A stretch of DNA of 64,000 nt from a gamma proteobacterium symbiont of Ctena orbiculata (lineage in GTDB: Bacteria; Pseudomonadota; Gammaproteobacteria; Chromatiales; Chromatiaceae): NCBI GenBank assembly GCA_003058495.1, contig QBVC01000033.1, positions 1-64,000 of the forward strand, in the 5' to 3' direction. The notes under the pieces were generated by a model that did not search any database, was not told the DNA's origin, and saw nothing but the letters and a program-made list of their open reading frames with translations. Positions 55,715-64,000 of the stretch are shown piece by piece. Position numbers and translations under genes: made by a program. Each line of letters opens with the position of its first letter. Positions within the stretch are counted from its first letter, which is position 1.

Positions 55715-56308
55715 TTAACCCGGATAGTTGTCTCCCACAGCCTGGCGCGAGACCTCCTCCTGCCAGGGGCGCTTGGCCTCCATCTGCTTCATCTTCCCAC
55801 CCCGATTCCTGATCAATCTGTTCCAGGCCTCGAACGCCTCTTGCGGCGTGTTGTAGTGATGCATGTTCATCAGGATCGGCTGCAACAGATAGTGCCCGAG
55901 TCTGGCGTGGAAGTTGAGGTGGGACTGCATATAGTTGCCGCTCCAGCCGAGACGCAGGGAGGGCCCCAAGACCTGGTAATCGGTGCCGCAGCGCTCTTCG
56001 CCGCTCCACCCTTCAGGTATTACGATATGGGGATCGTGTTCCGGAAACAGCAGGCGTGACAGCATCCAGGGTGTCAGTATCAGCACCACCCGCCAGCCAC
56101 TGGTGCGGCGGTAGGCGTGAAGGTTAAAACCCAGGTTGCTGTTGATCAGCGGATCGTCGGAGAAGTATTGAGTGTAGATCTCCTGATGAACCTCGATCAG
56201 GACCTGCTTGAATCTATCATCATCGTCCAACTCGACCGGTAGACGCTGCCAGGTTGTGTCAGGCATCTGCAGCGCTGTCCGGAGCGGGAAATAGGCGGCC
56301 GGTTCCAC
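55715..56308 (-). CDS. Possible HybE-like hydrogenase chaperone
   Basis: A 197-residue protein. The pattern INSNLGFNLHAYRRTSGWRVVLILTPWMLSRLLFPEHDP recalls the HybE/HupJ family (NPALEVEAVGFRRW, WLGVLITPWFMNLMLLP) that helps assemble [NiFe] hydrogenases, and PEGWSGEERCGTDYQVLGPS may correspond to the following strand. The rest is less clear, so this is a tentative match and no other hydrogenase gene is in the window. A perfect FNR-type dyad lies about 200 bp upstream, consistent with anaerobic control. A different family is possible. Confidence 0.45.
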   Translation of the reverse strand: MEPAAYFPLRTALQMPDTTWQRLPVELDDDDRFKQVLIEVHQEIYTQYFSDDPLINSNLGFNLHAYRRTSGWRVVLILTPWMLSRLLFPEHDPHIVIPEGWSGEERCGTDYQVLGPSLRLGWSGNYMQSHLNFHARLGHYLLQPILMNMHHYNTPQEAFEAWNRLIRNRGGKMKQMEAKRPWQEEVSRQAVGDNYPG

Positions 56309-56508
56309 ACCCGGCAGCGTTTAAAAACCTGCGGCTGGACAGCCCTGGGTTACTCCAACCCATGATAATTCTCCTTTCTGAAATCTGGTGCGATCCGGTA
56401 GCGGGGCGACGATAGTCGATTTATTCGCCTTATGCCGGCATCAATAAACAGCGAGGATTGGAAATATCCGGCCTGAAGGGGTTTTCTGTCTACAGCTTTG
56501 TCTTGTGC

Positions 56509-56526
56509 CCTTGATTTAGATCAAGG
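56509..56526. promoter_or_regulatory. FNR/ANR-type box upstream of the HybE-like gene
   Basis: CCTTGAT-TTAG-ATCAAGG is a perfect dyad and contains TTGAT-N4-ATCAA, the FNR/ANR consensus. It lies about 200 bp before the minus-strand gene starting at 56308, in a 400-bp spacer with no credible gene. The distance is long for a direct promoter role, but the match is exact. Confidence 0.6.
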
Positions 56527-56708
56527 AATTTAAGTCAACAGAGAATGATTGAGAATTGTCAATGATCTGCGGCGGCAGTTTGGTTTGGGGCCTTTCCAGG
56601 CGCTCGGTGGCAGAGCGACGGGCTAGCCATTTCGCCGGGGCAGACCGGCGCTTACCTCCATTCCCGCGGTGGTGGGAGCGATCCCGGAGTCTGCGGGTTT
56701 CAGGGCGC

Positions 56709-57569
56709 TTAGGCGGATGCCTGCTTGTGGTGCGAAGTGATCATGCTCAACGCATCATGACTCTTACTGACCATCTCGTCGATCAGGGGCGTTACGATCT
56801 CCGGTGTCAGGCCTGTCATGGTCCAGGCGAAGGGGGTGATAGCCCATAACATCTCTTCGACGCTGAGGCCGACCATCTCCCCATTGGCGATGGCTTTGGC
56901 GATATGCACCAGGGACGTTTCCAGTTTATAGTCGCCTGCCTGCTGAGGGTTGTTATGACAGCCGGCTACGGCGATGAAACTCTCAGGCAGCTCCCAGGCG
57001 CGCATCAGCTCGGCTCCGACATCCAGGTGGGTGAATCCGAGGACATCGGCTTCCGTTTCCGCCAGAATCCAGTTGTCACCGCCAGTGATATAGAGGATAT
57101 CGGTGGCCTTTTCCGGCAGGGTGAGATAGATCACCAGCCTCCCCACGTCGTGCAGCAGCCCCATGACGAAGAGTCGTTCACTGTGCAGAATGTTGCTGCG
57201 CTTGGCCAGGGATTGCGCCATCACCCCGGTGGTTACCGAGTGTTGCCAGTACTCGGTCATGTCGACCAGCTGTTTTGGTATTCCGGTGAAGGTGCGCAAG
57301 GCGGTGGCGGCCATGACCAGGTTCCGCAGCTCGTCGGCACCGATGATGGTGACCGCCCGTGACAGGGTTTCAACCTTTGTCGGCAGACCGTAGAACGAGC
57401 TGTTGACCAGCCTGAGGAGTCGGGCCGAGATGTCCGTATCCTGAATGATGATGTCGGCGACCTGGGATGATGAGTAGTTCCCGGTTGCCATCAAGCGGTT
57501 TACCTTGATGCAGATATCGGGCAGGGAGACCAGGTGGTCAAGGTCTTTAACAAGGGTTTTGGGATCCAT
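56709..57569 (-). CDS. HDOD domain protein
   Basis: A 286-residue HDOD-domain protein: ICIKVNRLMATGNYSSSQVADIIIQDTDISARLLRLVNSSFYG is the helical start, and GLLHDVGRLVIYLTLPEKA and HLDVGAELMRAWELPESFIAVAGCHN correspond to the HD-like core that has lost catalytic residues in this family. HDOD proteins act as signalling scaffolds in stress, motility or chemotaxis. Single gene, followed by a 160-bp spacer from recQ. Confidence 0.9.
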   Translation of the reverse strand: MDPKTLVKDLDHLVSLPDICIKVNRLMATGNYSSSQVADIIIQDTDISARLLRLVNSSFYGLPTKVETLSRAVTIIGADELRNLVMAATALRTFTGIPKQLVDMTEYWQHSVTTGVMAQSLAKRSNILHSERLFVMGLLHDVGRLVIYLTLPEKATDILYITGGDNWILAETEADVLGFTHLDVGAELMRAWELPESFIAVAGCHNNPQQAGDYKLETSLVHIAKAIANGEMVGLSVEEMLWAITPFAWTMTGLTPEIVTPLIDEMVSKSHDALSMITSHHKQASA

Positions 57570-57729
57570 CGTGCATACACCTCGGATTATTGGTTTTTGC
57601 TATCTAATATCGGTTTTTTAATGGTTCCTTATTAAGCACATAGTATTTATGGTTATTGTCTGATTATCATTGGGGTTGTCTGAAAATGAGAACTGGTTGA
57701 CATTATAGTCGACCCGGGGAGAACAGATC

Positions 57730-59616
57730 CTAGTTTTCCGGCCGGTCCAAGCCATCCATGGGTGACCCCTGCCCCTCGTCCGGGATGTCTCTCAACACCC
57801 GCAGGAAGGCATCCCCGTAACGAGCCAGCTTGTGATCGCCCACGCCTGATATCATCGCCAGCTGCTGCCTGTCCCGGGGCCGTCTCTCCGCCATTTCCAT
57901 CAGGGTCGCGTCGTGGAAGACCACATAGGCCGGCACGCCTTGGGCCTGGGCAAGCTCGAGGCGAAGTGCCCTCAGTGCCTGCCAGAGGGCATGATCGGCA
58001 TCGCCGACTTCCGCCGCGTCTATCTGCTTTGCCCGTCTCTTCGGCTTCATTTTTCGTGTCTTGCGCAGCATGAGCGGGGTTTCACCCCGCAGCACGGGGC
58101 GACTCGCCTGGGTCAGGTGAAGGCCGCCGTAACCCTCCAGGTCGACGCTCAACAGCCCGTGGGCGATCAGCTGTCGGTAGACACTGCGCCATTCAGCGGC
58201 GCCGAGATCGCAGCCTATGCCGTAGGTGCTGACCCGATCGTGGCCGAACCCCTTTATGCGCTCGCTCTCTTTTCCAAGCAGGACATCGACCAGATAGTTG
58301 ACGCCGAAACGCTGGCCGGTGCGGTGGGCACAGGAGAGGGCCATTTGTGCGGCGACGGTGGCATCCCAGGTTTGCGGAGGCTGAAGGCAGACATCGCAGT
58401 TGCCGCAGGGCTGTTCCAGATGGTCGTCGAAATAGGCCAGGAGGGCCTGACGGCGGCAAGTGGTGATTTCGCAAAATGCCAGCATTGCGTCGAGTTTATG
58501 GCGTTCCATCCGCTTGTGGTCTTCGCCGGCTTCGGAAGCAGTCGTCATCTGTCGCAGGGTGATGACATCCTGCAGCCCATAGACCATCCAGGCATCGGCG
58601 GCCTCGCCATCGCGGCCGGCGCGCCCGGTCTCCTGGTAGTAGGCTTCGATGCTCTTGGGCAGATTGAGATGGGCGACGAAGCGGACATCGGGCTTGTCTA
58701 TCCCCATGCCGAAGGCGATGGTGGCGACGATCACGATACCTTCCTCTTGGCGGAAGCGGTTTTGGTGGCCTTGCCGGGTCTGATTGTCCATGCCGGCATG
58801 GTAGGGGAGGGCCTCGATCTCCCTGCTGCGCAGCCAGGCGGCGATCTCTTCGACCCGCTTGCGTGACAGGCAGTAGACGATACCCGATTCACCCGGGTGC
58901 TCTTCACGGATAAATCGCAGCAGGCGCTCCCTGGCATTGCCGTCGTTTTCGGTTATCTGGTAGCGGATATTGGGCCTGTCGAAGCTGGCGATGAACTCGG
59001 CCGCCTGCTGCAGCTTGAGGCGCTGCGTGATCTCTCTGCGCGTGGGCGCATCGGCGGTGGCGGTGAGGGCGATTCTCGGTGTCTCTGGAAAACGCTCATG
59101 GAGTTGTGAGAGCTGGATATACTCTGGACGGAAATCGTGCCCCCACTGGGAGACGCAGTGGGCCTCGTCGATGGCGAACAGGGCGATTCGCGACTGCCGG
59201 AGCAGATCGAGTGTTCTCGGCGTCAGCAGGCGCTCCGGTGCGATATAGAGGAGATCGAGCTCCCCCTGCAGGAGCTGCCGTTCCACCAGTGCGGCCTCCT
59301 CATGGCTCAGTGAGGAGTTGAGATAGGCGGCGCGCACGCCGTATTGAAGCAGGCTGTTGACCTGGTCCTGCATCAATGCGATCAGTGGCGAGATGACCAC
59401 GCCGGTTCCCTCTCTGACGATGGCCGGAATCTGATAACAGAGGGACTTCCCGCCGCCGGTGGGCATCAGCACCAGGGCGTCGCCGCCATCGATCAGATGG
59501 CTGATGATGCGTTCCTGGGAGGAGCGAAACCCGCTATAGCCGAAGGTGTGCCGCAGCACTTCGCGTGCATGGGCCATAGCGGGTTCTTGTGGCAAGGCTT
59601 CAGTCATCCGTGACAT
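57730..59616 (-). CDS. recQ: ATP-dependent DNA helicase RecQ
   Basis: A 628-residue 3'-5' helicase. Motif I is [11 protein letters not shown], motif [19 protein letters not shown], motif [12 protein letters not shown]. The zinc-binding region reads [24 protein letters not shown], followed by the winged-helix RQC domain. A C-terminal HRDC domain is seen in [26 protein letters not shown]. The start is set at [17 protein letters not shown], 13 residues later, is an alternative. Divergent from the amidotransferase gene. Confidence 0.97.
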   Translation of the reverse strand: MSRMTEALPQEPAMAHAREVLRHTFGYSGFRSSQERIISHLIDGGDALVLMPTGGGKSLCYQIPAIVREGTGVVISPLIALMQDQVNSLLQYGVRAAYLNSSLSHEEAALVERQLLQGELDLLYIAPERLLTPRTLDLLRQSRIALFAIDEAHCVSQWGHDFRPEYIQLSQLHERFPETPRIALTATADAPTRREITQRLKLQQAAEFIASFDRPNIRYQITENDGNARERLLRFIREEHPGESGIVYCLSRKRVEEIAAWLRSREIEALPYHAGMDNQTRQGHQNRFRQEEGIVIVATIAFGMGIDKPDVRFVAHLNLPKSIEAYYQETGRAGRDGEAADAWMVYGLQDVITLRQMTTASEAGEDHKRMERHKLDAMLAFCEITTCRRQALLAYFDDHLEQPCGNCDVCLQPPQTWDATVAAQMALSCAHRTGQRFGVNYLVDVLLGKESERIKGFGHDRVSTYGIGCDLGAAEWRSVYRQLIAHGLLSVDLEGYGGLHLTQASRPVLRGETPLMLRKTRKMKPKRRAKQIDAAEVGDADHALWQALRALRLELAQAQGVPAYVVFHDATLMEMAERRPRDRQQLAMISGVGDHKLARYGDAFLRVLRDIPDEGQGSPMDGLDRPEN

Positions 59617-59791
59617 TATCCAGTCCTTTGGGTGTCGTGTCAGTTGTCGGTTTGCTCAGTATATTGTGATTCCCGATGATGTAAATCTCGATTGGGCATG
59701 AATCACCCCTTTTTCAGGGATGATATCGGCATGACACAAAAAAGGGCATGGTGTAGGCTCAAAGGCAGGAACAGTATCTGGATTCAGGCAT

Positions 59792-61585
59792 ATGTGCGGA
59801 CTCTGCGGTGAGCTTCGTTTCGATGGCGCGCCAGCCGACCTGGCGGCAATCGAACGCATGAACGAAAGGTTGCGCCGGCGAGGCCCCGACCACGGCGGCA
59901 GTTACAGCGACGGCGCCCTGGGATTCGGTCACCGGCGCCTCTCCGTCATCGACCTGTCGGCGCATGCGCATCAGCCGATGCTGGATCAGAAACTCAACCT
60001 GGCGCTGGTATTCAACGGTGCCATCTACAACTACAAGGAGCTGAGGTCGACCCTCAAAGGCCTCGGCTACCAGTTTTTCTCCAGCGGCGATACCGAGGTG
60101 ATCCTCAAGGCCTACCACGCCTGGGGGGAGGATTGCGTCGACCGTCTTCACGGCATGTTCGCCTTTGCGATTTGGGATTGTGGGCAGCAGCGTCTGTTCC
60201 TGGCCAGGGATCGATTCGGTATCAAGCCCCTCTACTATACCCAGGACAGCCGGCGTCTGCGCTTCGCCTCCAATACCCAGGCGCTGCTGGCGGCCGGCGG
60301 TGTCGATACCGCAATCGATCCCGTTGCCCTGCACCACCAGTTCACCCTCCATGGCGTGGTGCCGGCCCCGTTGACCATCTTTCGCGGTATTCGCAAACTG
60401 GCGCCTGGTCACTGTATGGCGATCGAAGCGAATGGTACCGAGCGCATTCGCGCCTACTGGGACTACCCTGCCACCCGTCCCGAGATGCCGCGCTCCGACG
60501 GGGAGTGGCTGGAAGCGATACACGACAGCCTGCGCGAAGCGGTGCACAAGCGCAACGAGATCGCCGACGTGCCGGTTGGGGTGCTGCTCTCCGGTGGGCT
60601 CGATTCAAGCCTGCTGGTGGCGTTGCTGGCGGAGGCGGGGGTAGGCGATCTGAGGACCTTCTCGGTGGGCTTCGAGGATCAGCCCGAGGAGAAAGGCAAC
60701 GAATTCGAGTACTCCGATCCCGTGGTTGAGATGTACGACACCAGGCACCATAAGTTCCTGGTGCCCAACAGCGAGGTGCTCAATCGCCTGCCGGAGGCGG
60801 TGGAGAACATGGCCGAGCCGATGTTCGGCCAGGACGCGGTTGCCTTCTACCTTCTCGGTGAGCAGGTCTCGCGACAGATCAAGGTGGTGCAGTCGGGACA
60901 GGGGGCCGACGAGGTCTTCGGCGGCTATTTCTGGTATCCGCGGATCATGCAGGAGCAGGAGGGCGATGGGGTGGAACGCTTCGCCAGACACTATTTCGAC
61001 CGCGATCACGATGAATATCTGCGCATGGTCGGCGCGGACTACCAGGGTGCCGATTTCACCCGGGAGTTGATTGCCGAACGCCTCGCCCAATCGGAGTCGG
61101 AGAGTCTGATCGATGCGGTGCTGCACATGGACCAGACCATGCTGATTGTCGATGATCCGGTGAAGCGGGTGGACAATATGACCATGGCCTGGGGTCTGGA
61201 GGCGAGAGTGCCCTTTCTCGACCACCATCTGGTTGAACTGGCAGCCCGCTGTCCGCCGCAGCTGAAACTGCGGGAGGGGGGCAAATACCCGCTGAAGGCG
61301 ATGGCCAGGGGCATGCTTCCCGACCAGGTGATCGACCGGCCCAAGGGCTATTTTCCGATGCCGGCGCTGAAGTATGTCCGTGGCGAGTTCCTCGCGTTCA
61401 TGCGCGATATCCTCGATGCCCGGGTGGCGAGGGAGAGGGGTATCTTCCAACAGCACTATATCGACATGCTGATGTCGGCGCCGGAGATGCACCACACCCG
61501 GATCCGCGGCAGCAAGCTGTGGCATATTGCGTTGTTCGAGTTTTGGCTGCAGCGCAATCTTCAGCCAGTCGGGTGTACGGCATGA
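59792..61585 (+). CDS. N-acetylglutaminylglutamine amidotransferase-type asparagine synthase
   Basis: A 597-residue class II glutamine amidotransferase: Cys2 is the nucleophile (MCGLCGELRF), RRRGPDHGG and FNGAIYNYKELR complete the glutaminase, and LSGGLDSSLLVALLAEAG is the ATP-pyrophosphatase loop. VDNMTMAWGLEARVPFLDHHLVELAARCP and RPKGYFPMPALKYVRGEFL match the TIGR03104 type that makes N-acetylglutaminylglutamine amide, a compatible solute. The usual partner GNAT/ATP-grasp synthetase gene does not follow. Overlaps the next gene by four bases. Confidence 0.82.
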   Translation: MCGLCGELRFDGAPADLAAIERMNERLRRRGPDHGGSYSDGALGFGHRRLSVIDLSAHAHQPMLDQKLNLALVFNGAIYNYKELRSTLKGLGYQFFSSGDTEVILKAYHAWGEDCVDRLHGMFAFAIWDCGQQRLFLARDRFGIKPLYYTQDSRRLRFASNTQALLAAGGVDTAIDPVALHHQFTLHGVVPAPLTIFRGIRKLAPGHCMAIEANGTERIRAYWDYPATRPEMPRSDGEWLEAIHDSLREAVHKRNEIADVPVGVLLSGGLDSSLLVALLAEAGVGDLRTFSVGFEDQPEEKGNEFEYSDPVVEMYDTRHHKFLVPNSEVLNRLPEAVENMAEPMFGQDAVAFYLLGEQVSRQIKVVQSGQGADEVFGGYFWYPRIMQEQEGDGVERFARHYFDRDHDEYLRMVGADYQGADFTRELIAERLAQSESESLIDAVLHMDQTMLIVDDPVKRVDNMTMAWGLEARVPFLDHHLVELAARCPPQLKLREGGKYPLKAMARGMLPDQVIDRPKGYFPMPALKYVRGEFLAFMRDILDARVARERGIFQQHYIDMLMSAPEMHHTRIRGSKLWHIALFEFWLQRNLQPVGCTA

Positions 61586-61767
61586 AGCGGACCGTTCTGG
61601 CTCTTGCGTTTCTTGTCGCGGGTTGTTCGGAGTCGGTCGATGTTGAGTTCTTCAGCTACCAGGGGTGCCGCAGAGATATGACGGAGGCCTTCACCAATCA
61701 GGGAATGGATCCGGTGGCTGCCAATATGAAGGCCAAGGCCCATTGCGAGGAGCAGATGCAGAAGTAG
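61582..61767 (+). CDS. Small lipoprotein
   Basis: A 61-residue protein starting MKRTVLALAFLVAGC, a signal with a lipobox, then a short charged mature part (ESVDVEFFSYQGCRRDMTEAFTNQGMDPVAANMKAKAHCEEQMQK) with two further Cys that may form a disulfide. The ATG overlaps the amidotransferase stop as ATGA. No family recognised; it is likely cotranscribed. Confidence 0.65.
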   Translation: MKRTVLALAFLVAGCSESVDVEFFSYQGCRRDMTEAFTNQGMDPVAANMKAKAHCEEQMQK

Positions 61768-61789
61768 TTAAACCCGGATCTCGGGGGCA

Positions 61790-62458
61790 CTACTTCTGAC
61801 AGGGAAACTCGCCCGACCTGCAGATCTCGATCGCGACCTTCACCGCATTGGGACAAAACTGTTTTCCACTCTCCGATTCGATTATCTTCATTGCATCCTG
61901 TTTGCTGATCTGGCGCCTGTAACTACGGGTTGTGGTCATTGCGTCATAGGTGTCGACCACCGCAATGATGCGCGAAATGATCGGTATCCGCTCACCCTCG
62001 AGGCCTTCCGGATAACCCTTGCCGTTCCATTGTTCGTGATGATGGAGGACACACTCGGCGACTTCATCGAGAAGCGGGTTGCCGAGGGTGCGCAGCATAT
62101 TCGCACCGATGCTGGAGTGGGCCTTGATCCCTTCGTACTCCTCTTTGGAGAGGGTGCCGGGTTTGAGCAGGATATGGTCCGGGATGCCGATCTTTCCGAT
62201 GTCGTGGAAACTGGCGGCCAGCATGAGCACATCCATCTGGTGTTTGTCCAGGTTCAGATGGTTGCCGATCACCTCCGAAAATGAGACGACCCGGTTGGAG
62301 TGTTCCAGGGTATAACTGTCCCTGGCGCTGAGGGCGTAGTGGAGAATCGATTCCACCTTAAACCCGATGTGGTCCTCGAGCAGTGACACTCGTTTTTTGA
62401 ATATACTGTAATCTTCCGCTTCTATCACGATTCTCTGCCAGGTCGCGCTACCCCTCAT
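61790..62458 (-). CDS. HD-GYP domain phosphodiesterase
   Basis: A 222-residue HD-GYP protein. The metal-binding motifs are HSNRVVSFS, FHDIGKIGIPDHILLKPG, HSSIGANML and HHEQWNGKGYPEGLEGE (GYP). IIAVVDTYDAMTTTRSYR ends the domain. All His and Asp ligands are present, so cyclic di-GMP hydrolysis is likely. It is a short stand-alone type without a sensor domain, with a stop 22 bp from the lipoprotein gene on the other strand. Confidence 0.9.
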   Translation of the reverse strand: MRGSATWQRIVIEAEDYSIFKKRVSLLEDHIGFKVESILHYALSARDSYTLEHSNRVVSFSEVIGNHLNLDKHQMDVLMLAASFHDIGKIGIPDHILLKPGTLSKEEYEGIKAHSSIGANMLRTLGNPLLDEVAECVLHHHEQWNGKGYPEGLEGERIPIISRIIAVVDTYDAMTTTRSYRRQISKQDAMKIIESESGKQFCPNAVKVAIEICRSGEFPCQK

Positions 62459-62821
62459 TCGACAAGCTATAGTCTTACAGATTCTATGCCAATCTACCTG
62501 AAATCCAATCGTTTAATTCGTTTCCCATCACTCTCTGTGTGTGGTTGCCTGCCTGTTTGTGGGTACAGTCGGGCCGTCCGCCGCTGCCCTATCCGAGTTG
62601 CAACTGCAATTGTGGAATAGAGCCGGTTGGCGTCGACCAGGGTTGTTCTGAGCGGATCTGACAACTTCTCGGTTCAGCCCGGGTCAAAATAGGGTAAGCT
62701 TGGATTGTTGCGGGTTTTTTATCCAGCTGCAAATAGTTAGAATTCCCTTAAAACAACCCGGTTAGAAATTACTAGCGTACAACCCGATAGATACGACAAC
62801 CGTTTTTGTGAGGTCTAGACG
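62459..62821. other. 363-bp spacer between HD-GYP and grxD genes
   Basis: A divergent promoter region. It contains no frame with a ribosome site and no repeat of note. A+T-rich stretches near 62740-62780 could hold the grxD promoter but I cannot fix -35/-10 boxes. Confidence 0.5.
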
Positions 62822-63166
62822 ATGGATGTATTGGAACGAATAAAAGAGCAGGTCGAGGGCAACCCGATCGTCATCTACATGAAGGGAACGCCGCAGTTTC
62901 CCATGTGTGGCTTCTCCTCCCGCGCAGCCGCTGCGCTGCAGGATTGCGGGGTTCCGTTCGCCTATGTCAATGTGCTCGCGGATCCGGAGATCTTCGAGAA
63001 CCTTCCCCGCTACGCCGACTGGCCGACCTTTCCCCAGATCTACATCGACGGTGAGTTGATCGGCGGTTGCGATATCACCCTGGAGATGCACCAGAGCGGT
63101 GAATTGAAAACGATGATGGAGGAGGCGGCAGCCAAGGTCGCGCCGACCGGAGACGACCAAGCCTGA
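62822..63166 (+). CDS. grxD: Monothiol glutaredoxin Grx4
   Basis: A 114-residue monothiol glutaredoxin with the CGFS active site in PQFPMCGFSSRAA, the conserved lysine (IYMKGTPQ), TFPQIYIDGELIGGCDI and a typical length. It binds and transfers [2Fe-2S] clusters with glutathione and BolA-type partners. The stop overlaps the next start codon by one base (TGATG). Confidence 0.96.
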   Translation: MDVLERIKEQVEGNPIVIYMKGTPQFPMCGFSSRAAAALQDCGVPFAYVNVLADPEIFENLPRYADWPTFPQIYIDGELIGGCDITLEMHQSGELKTMMEEAAAKVAPTGDDQA

Positions 63167-63687
63167 TGACCAAGTGGGATACCCGCTTCCTCGGGCTGGC
63201 AGCCTACATCTCAGCCTGGAGCAAGGATCCCTCCTCCCAGGTCGGCGCCGTGATCACCGACGGCAATCGAATTGTCTCCTTGGGCTACAACGGATTTGCC
63301 GCGGGGGTGGAAGACAAACAGGAGCGTCTGGACGATCGCGACTGCAAGCTCAACCTGACCATCCATGCCGAAGAGAACGCGATGATCTTCGCCAAGCGCG
63401 GCCTCGCCGACTGCACCGTCTATGTGACCCATCCCCCCTGCCCCCGCTGCGCCTCGAAACTGATCCAGGAGGAGGTGGCGCGAATTGTCTACATCACGCC
63501 CAGTGAGGATTTTCTCTCCCGCTGGGCCGACGACATCAGGCTCTCCAACGAGATGTATCGTGAAGCCGGTGTGGAGATAACCGGCTATGCAATGGAAGAG
63601 ATCAACCACGACAATGCCCGGATAACCATTGCGCCAGGCGGCTATTTCAAGAAGGTGATGAATCTCTTTATGCAGAGTGATGATTGA
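63166..63687 (+). CDS. dCMP/CMP deaminase-type zinc enzyme
   Basis: A 173-residue deaminase: HAEENAMIF has the His and catalytic Glu, and HPPCPRCASKLIQ the two Cys zinc ligands. The N-terminal beginning SAWSKDPSSQVGAVITDGNRIVSLGYNGFA is typical of ComEB/dCMP deaminases. It likely converts dCMP to dUMP, but an RNA or other cytidine substrate is possible. The gene is translationally coupled to grxD and overlaps the next one by eight bases. Confidence 0.88.
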   Translation: MTKWDTRFLGLAAYISAWSKDPSSQVGAVITDGNRIVSLGYNGFAAGVEDKQERLDDRDCKLNLTIHAEENAMIFAKRGLADCTVYVTHPPCPRCASKLIQEEVARIVYITPSEDFLSRWADDIRLSNEMYREAGVEITGYAMEEINHDNARITIAPGGYFKKVMNLFMQSDD

Positions 63688-64000
63688 GCCTTGCCAAGCC
63701 GGGTCCGGCGCAATCGATACAATCCGTGCCTATCACGAACGCACCAAGCATCACCTCAACGGGTACGCCCGAGGCCCGGAGTATCTAGATTGGGATAGCC
63801 AACCCGATCCGTTTCGTCGCTTCTCCAGTGCCCCACTGATATCCCTGCCACTCAATCCCGACCCGGGCGGTGGAGTCGCGGCGTTTGACAAGGCGGGGAT
63901 CTCCAAACTCCTGGAACTCTCCATGGGGATCTCTGCATGGAAACAGTACGGACCGGATCGCTGGGCGCTGCGCTGCAATCCATCCAGCGGCAACCTGCAT
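63680..64000 (+). CDS. SagB/ThcOx-type nitroreductase, 5' part
   Basis: The first 107 residues of a gene that runs off the right edge. TIRAYHERTKHHLNGYARGPEYLDWDSQPDPFRRF is the usual beginning of SagB-type dehydrogenase/nitroreductase proteins, and SKLLELSMGISAWKQYGPDRWALRCNPSSGNLH fits the FMN-binding start with a conserved NPSSGNLH. Flavin-dependent oxidation of peptide-derived rings or nitro compounds is the family activity. The ATG at 63680 lies inside the deaminase gene. Confidence 0.72.
   Translation, partial: MIEPCQAGSGAIDTIRAYHERTKHHLNGYARGPEYLDWDSQPDPFRRFSSAPLISLPLNPDPGGGVAAFDKAGISKLLELSMGISAWKQYGPDRWALRCNPSSGNLH

Noticed and set aside
56556-56849. 97-codon plus-strand frame overlapping the HDOD gene end
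   Set aside because: Arg- and Ser-rich translation without motif, running into the antisense of the HDOD gene.

Overview
The window is chromosomal DNA, rich in G+C overall with more A+T-rich spacers, from what looks like a sulfur-oxidising gammaproteobacterium of the Chromatiales or sulfur-symbiont type. This is inferred from the gene order mreBCD-mrdA-rodA-mltB-rlpA-dacA-ybeD-lipB-lipA, from the gatCAB operon, and from a block of sulfur genes (thiocyanate hydrolase, DsrE, TusA, an SQR-like flavoprotein and a DUF1641 protein). No rRNA, tRNA, CRISPR array or prophage was recognised.

Layout. 1-4.5 kb: 3' end of rho, a nested inverted repeat, murU, a GCS2-type glutamate-cysteine ligase homologue and an AstE/aspartoacylase-type M14 hydrolase. 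4.5-15 kb (minus strand): the rod-shape and lateral-wall cluster, read mreB to lipA; mreC appears to start at an ATT codon. 15.3-17.5 kb: a DUF5666 lipoprotein and a DUF6502-type protein. 18-23.7 kb: gatC, gatA, gatB and a secreted reprolysin-type metallopeptidase with a GlyGly-CTERM-like tail.

23.9-37.7 kb is the most interesting region. It holds a solitary CbiM-like cobalt transporter component, a SAM methyltransferase, a GlcF-like iron-sulfur protein and a CynR-like LysR regulator. The regulator is divergent from a cobalt-type thiocyanate hydrolase operon (scnB-scnA-scnC plus a P15K-like activator). A NitT/TauT-type ABC importer with two near-duplicate permeases follows, then an orphan IS3 OrfA-like gene and dsrE-tusA-SQR-like-DUF1641. 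A 77-bp promoter element occurs three times, before the CbiM-like gene, the GlcF-like gene and scnB. It carries a T-N11-A LysR box centred near -63 and -35/-10-like hexamers 16 bp apart. I infer a regulon linking cobalt supply, thiocyanate uptake and hydrolysis, and possibly oxidation of the released sulfur.

37.7-46.1 kb: an SLC13-type permease and a divergent LysR gene with two matching ATTCC-N5-GGAAT boxes, then a tungsten/molybdenum aldehyde oxidoreductase operon (aorA-aorB-aorC) with its own MoaD/ThiS-like gene. 46-64 kb: a broken SGNH hydrolase, a molybdenum-carrier-like protein, an SDR, an alpha/beta hydrolase, pyk, a YiiX-like peptidase, a glycerophosphodiesterase, sodB, a 105-bp MITE-like element, a hydantoinase-B homologue, a CDF transporter, a possible HybE-like gene behind an FNR-type box, HDOD, recQ, an NAGGN-type amidotransferase, HD-GYP, grxD, a dCMP deaminase and the start of a SagB-type nitroreductase.
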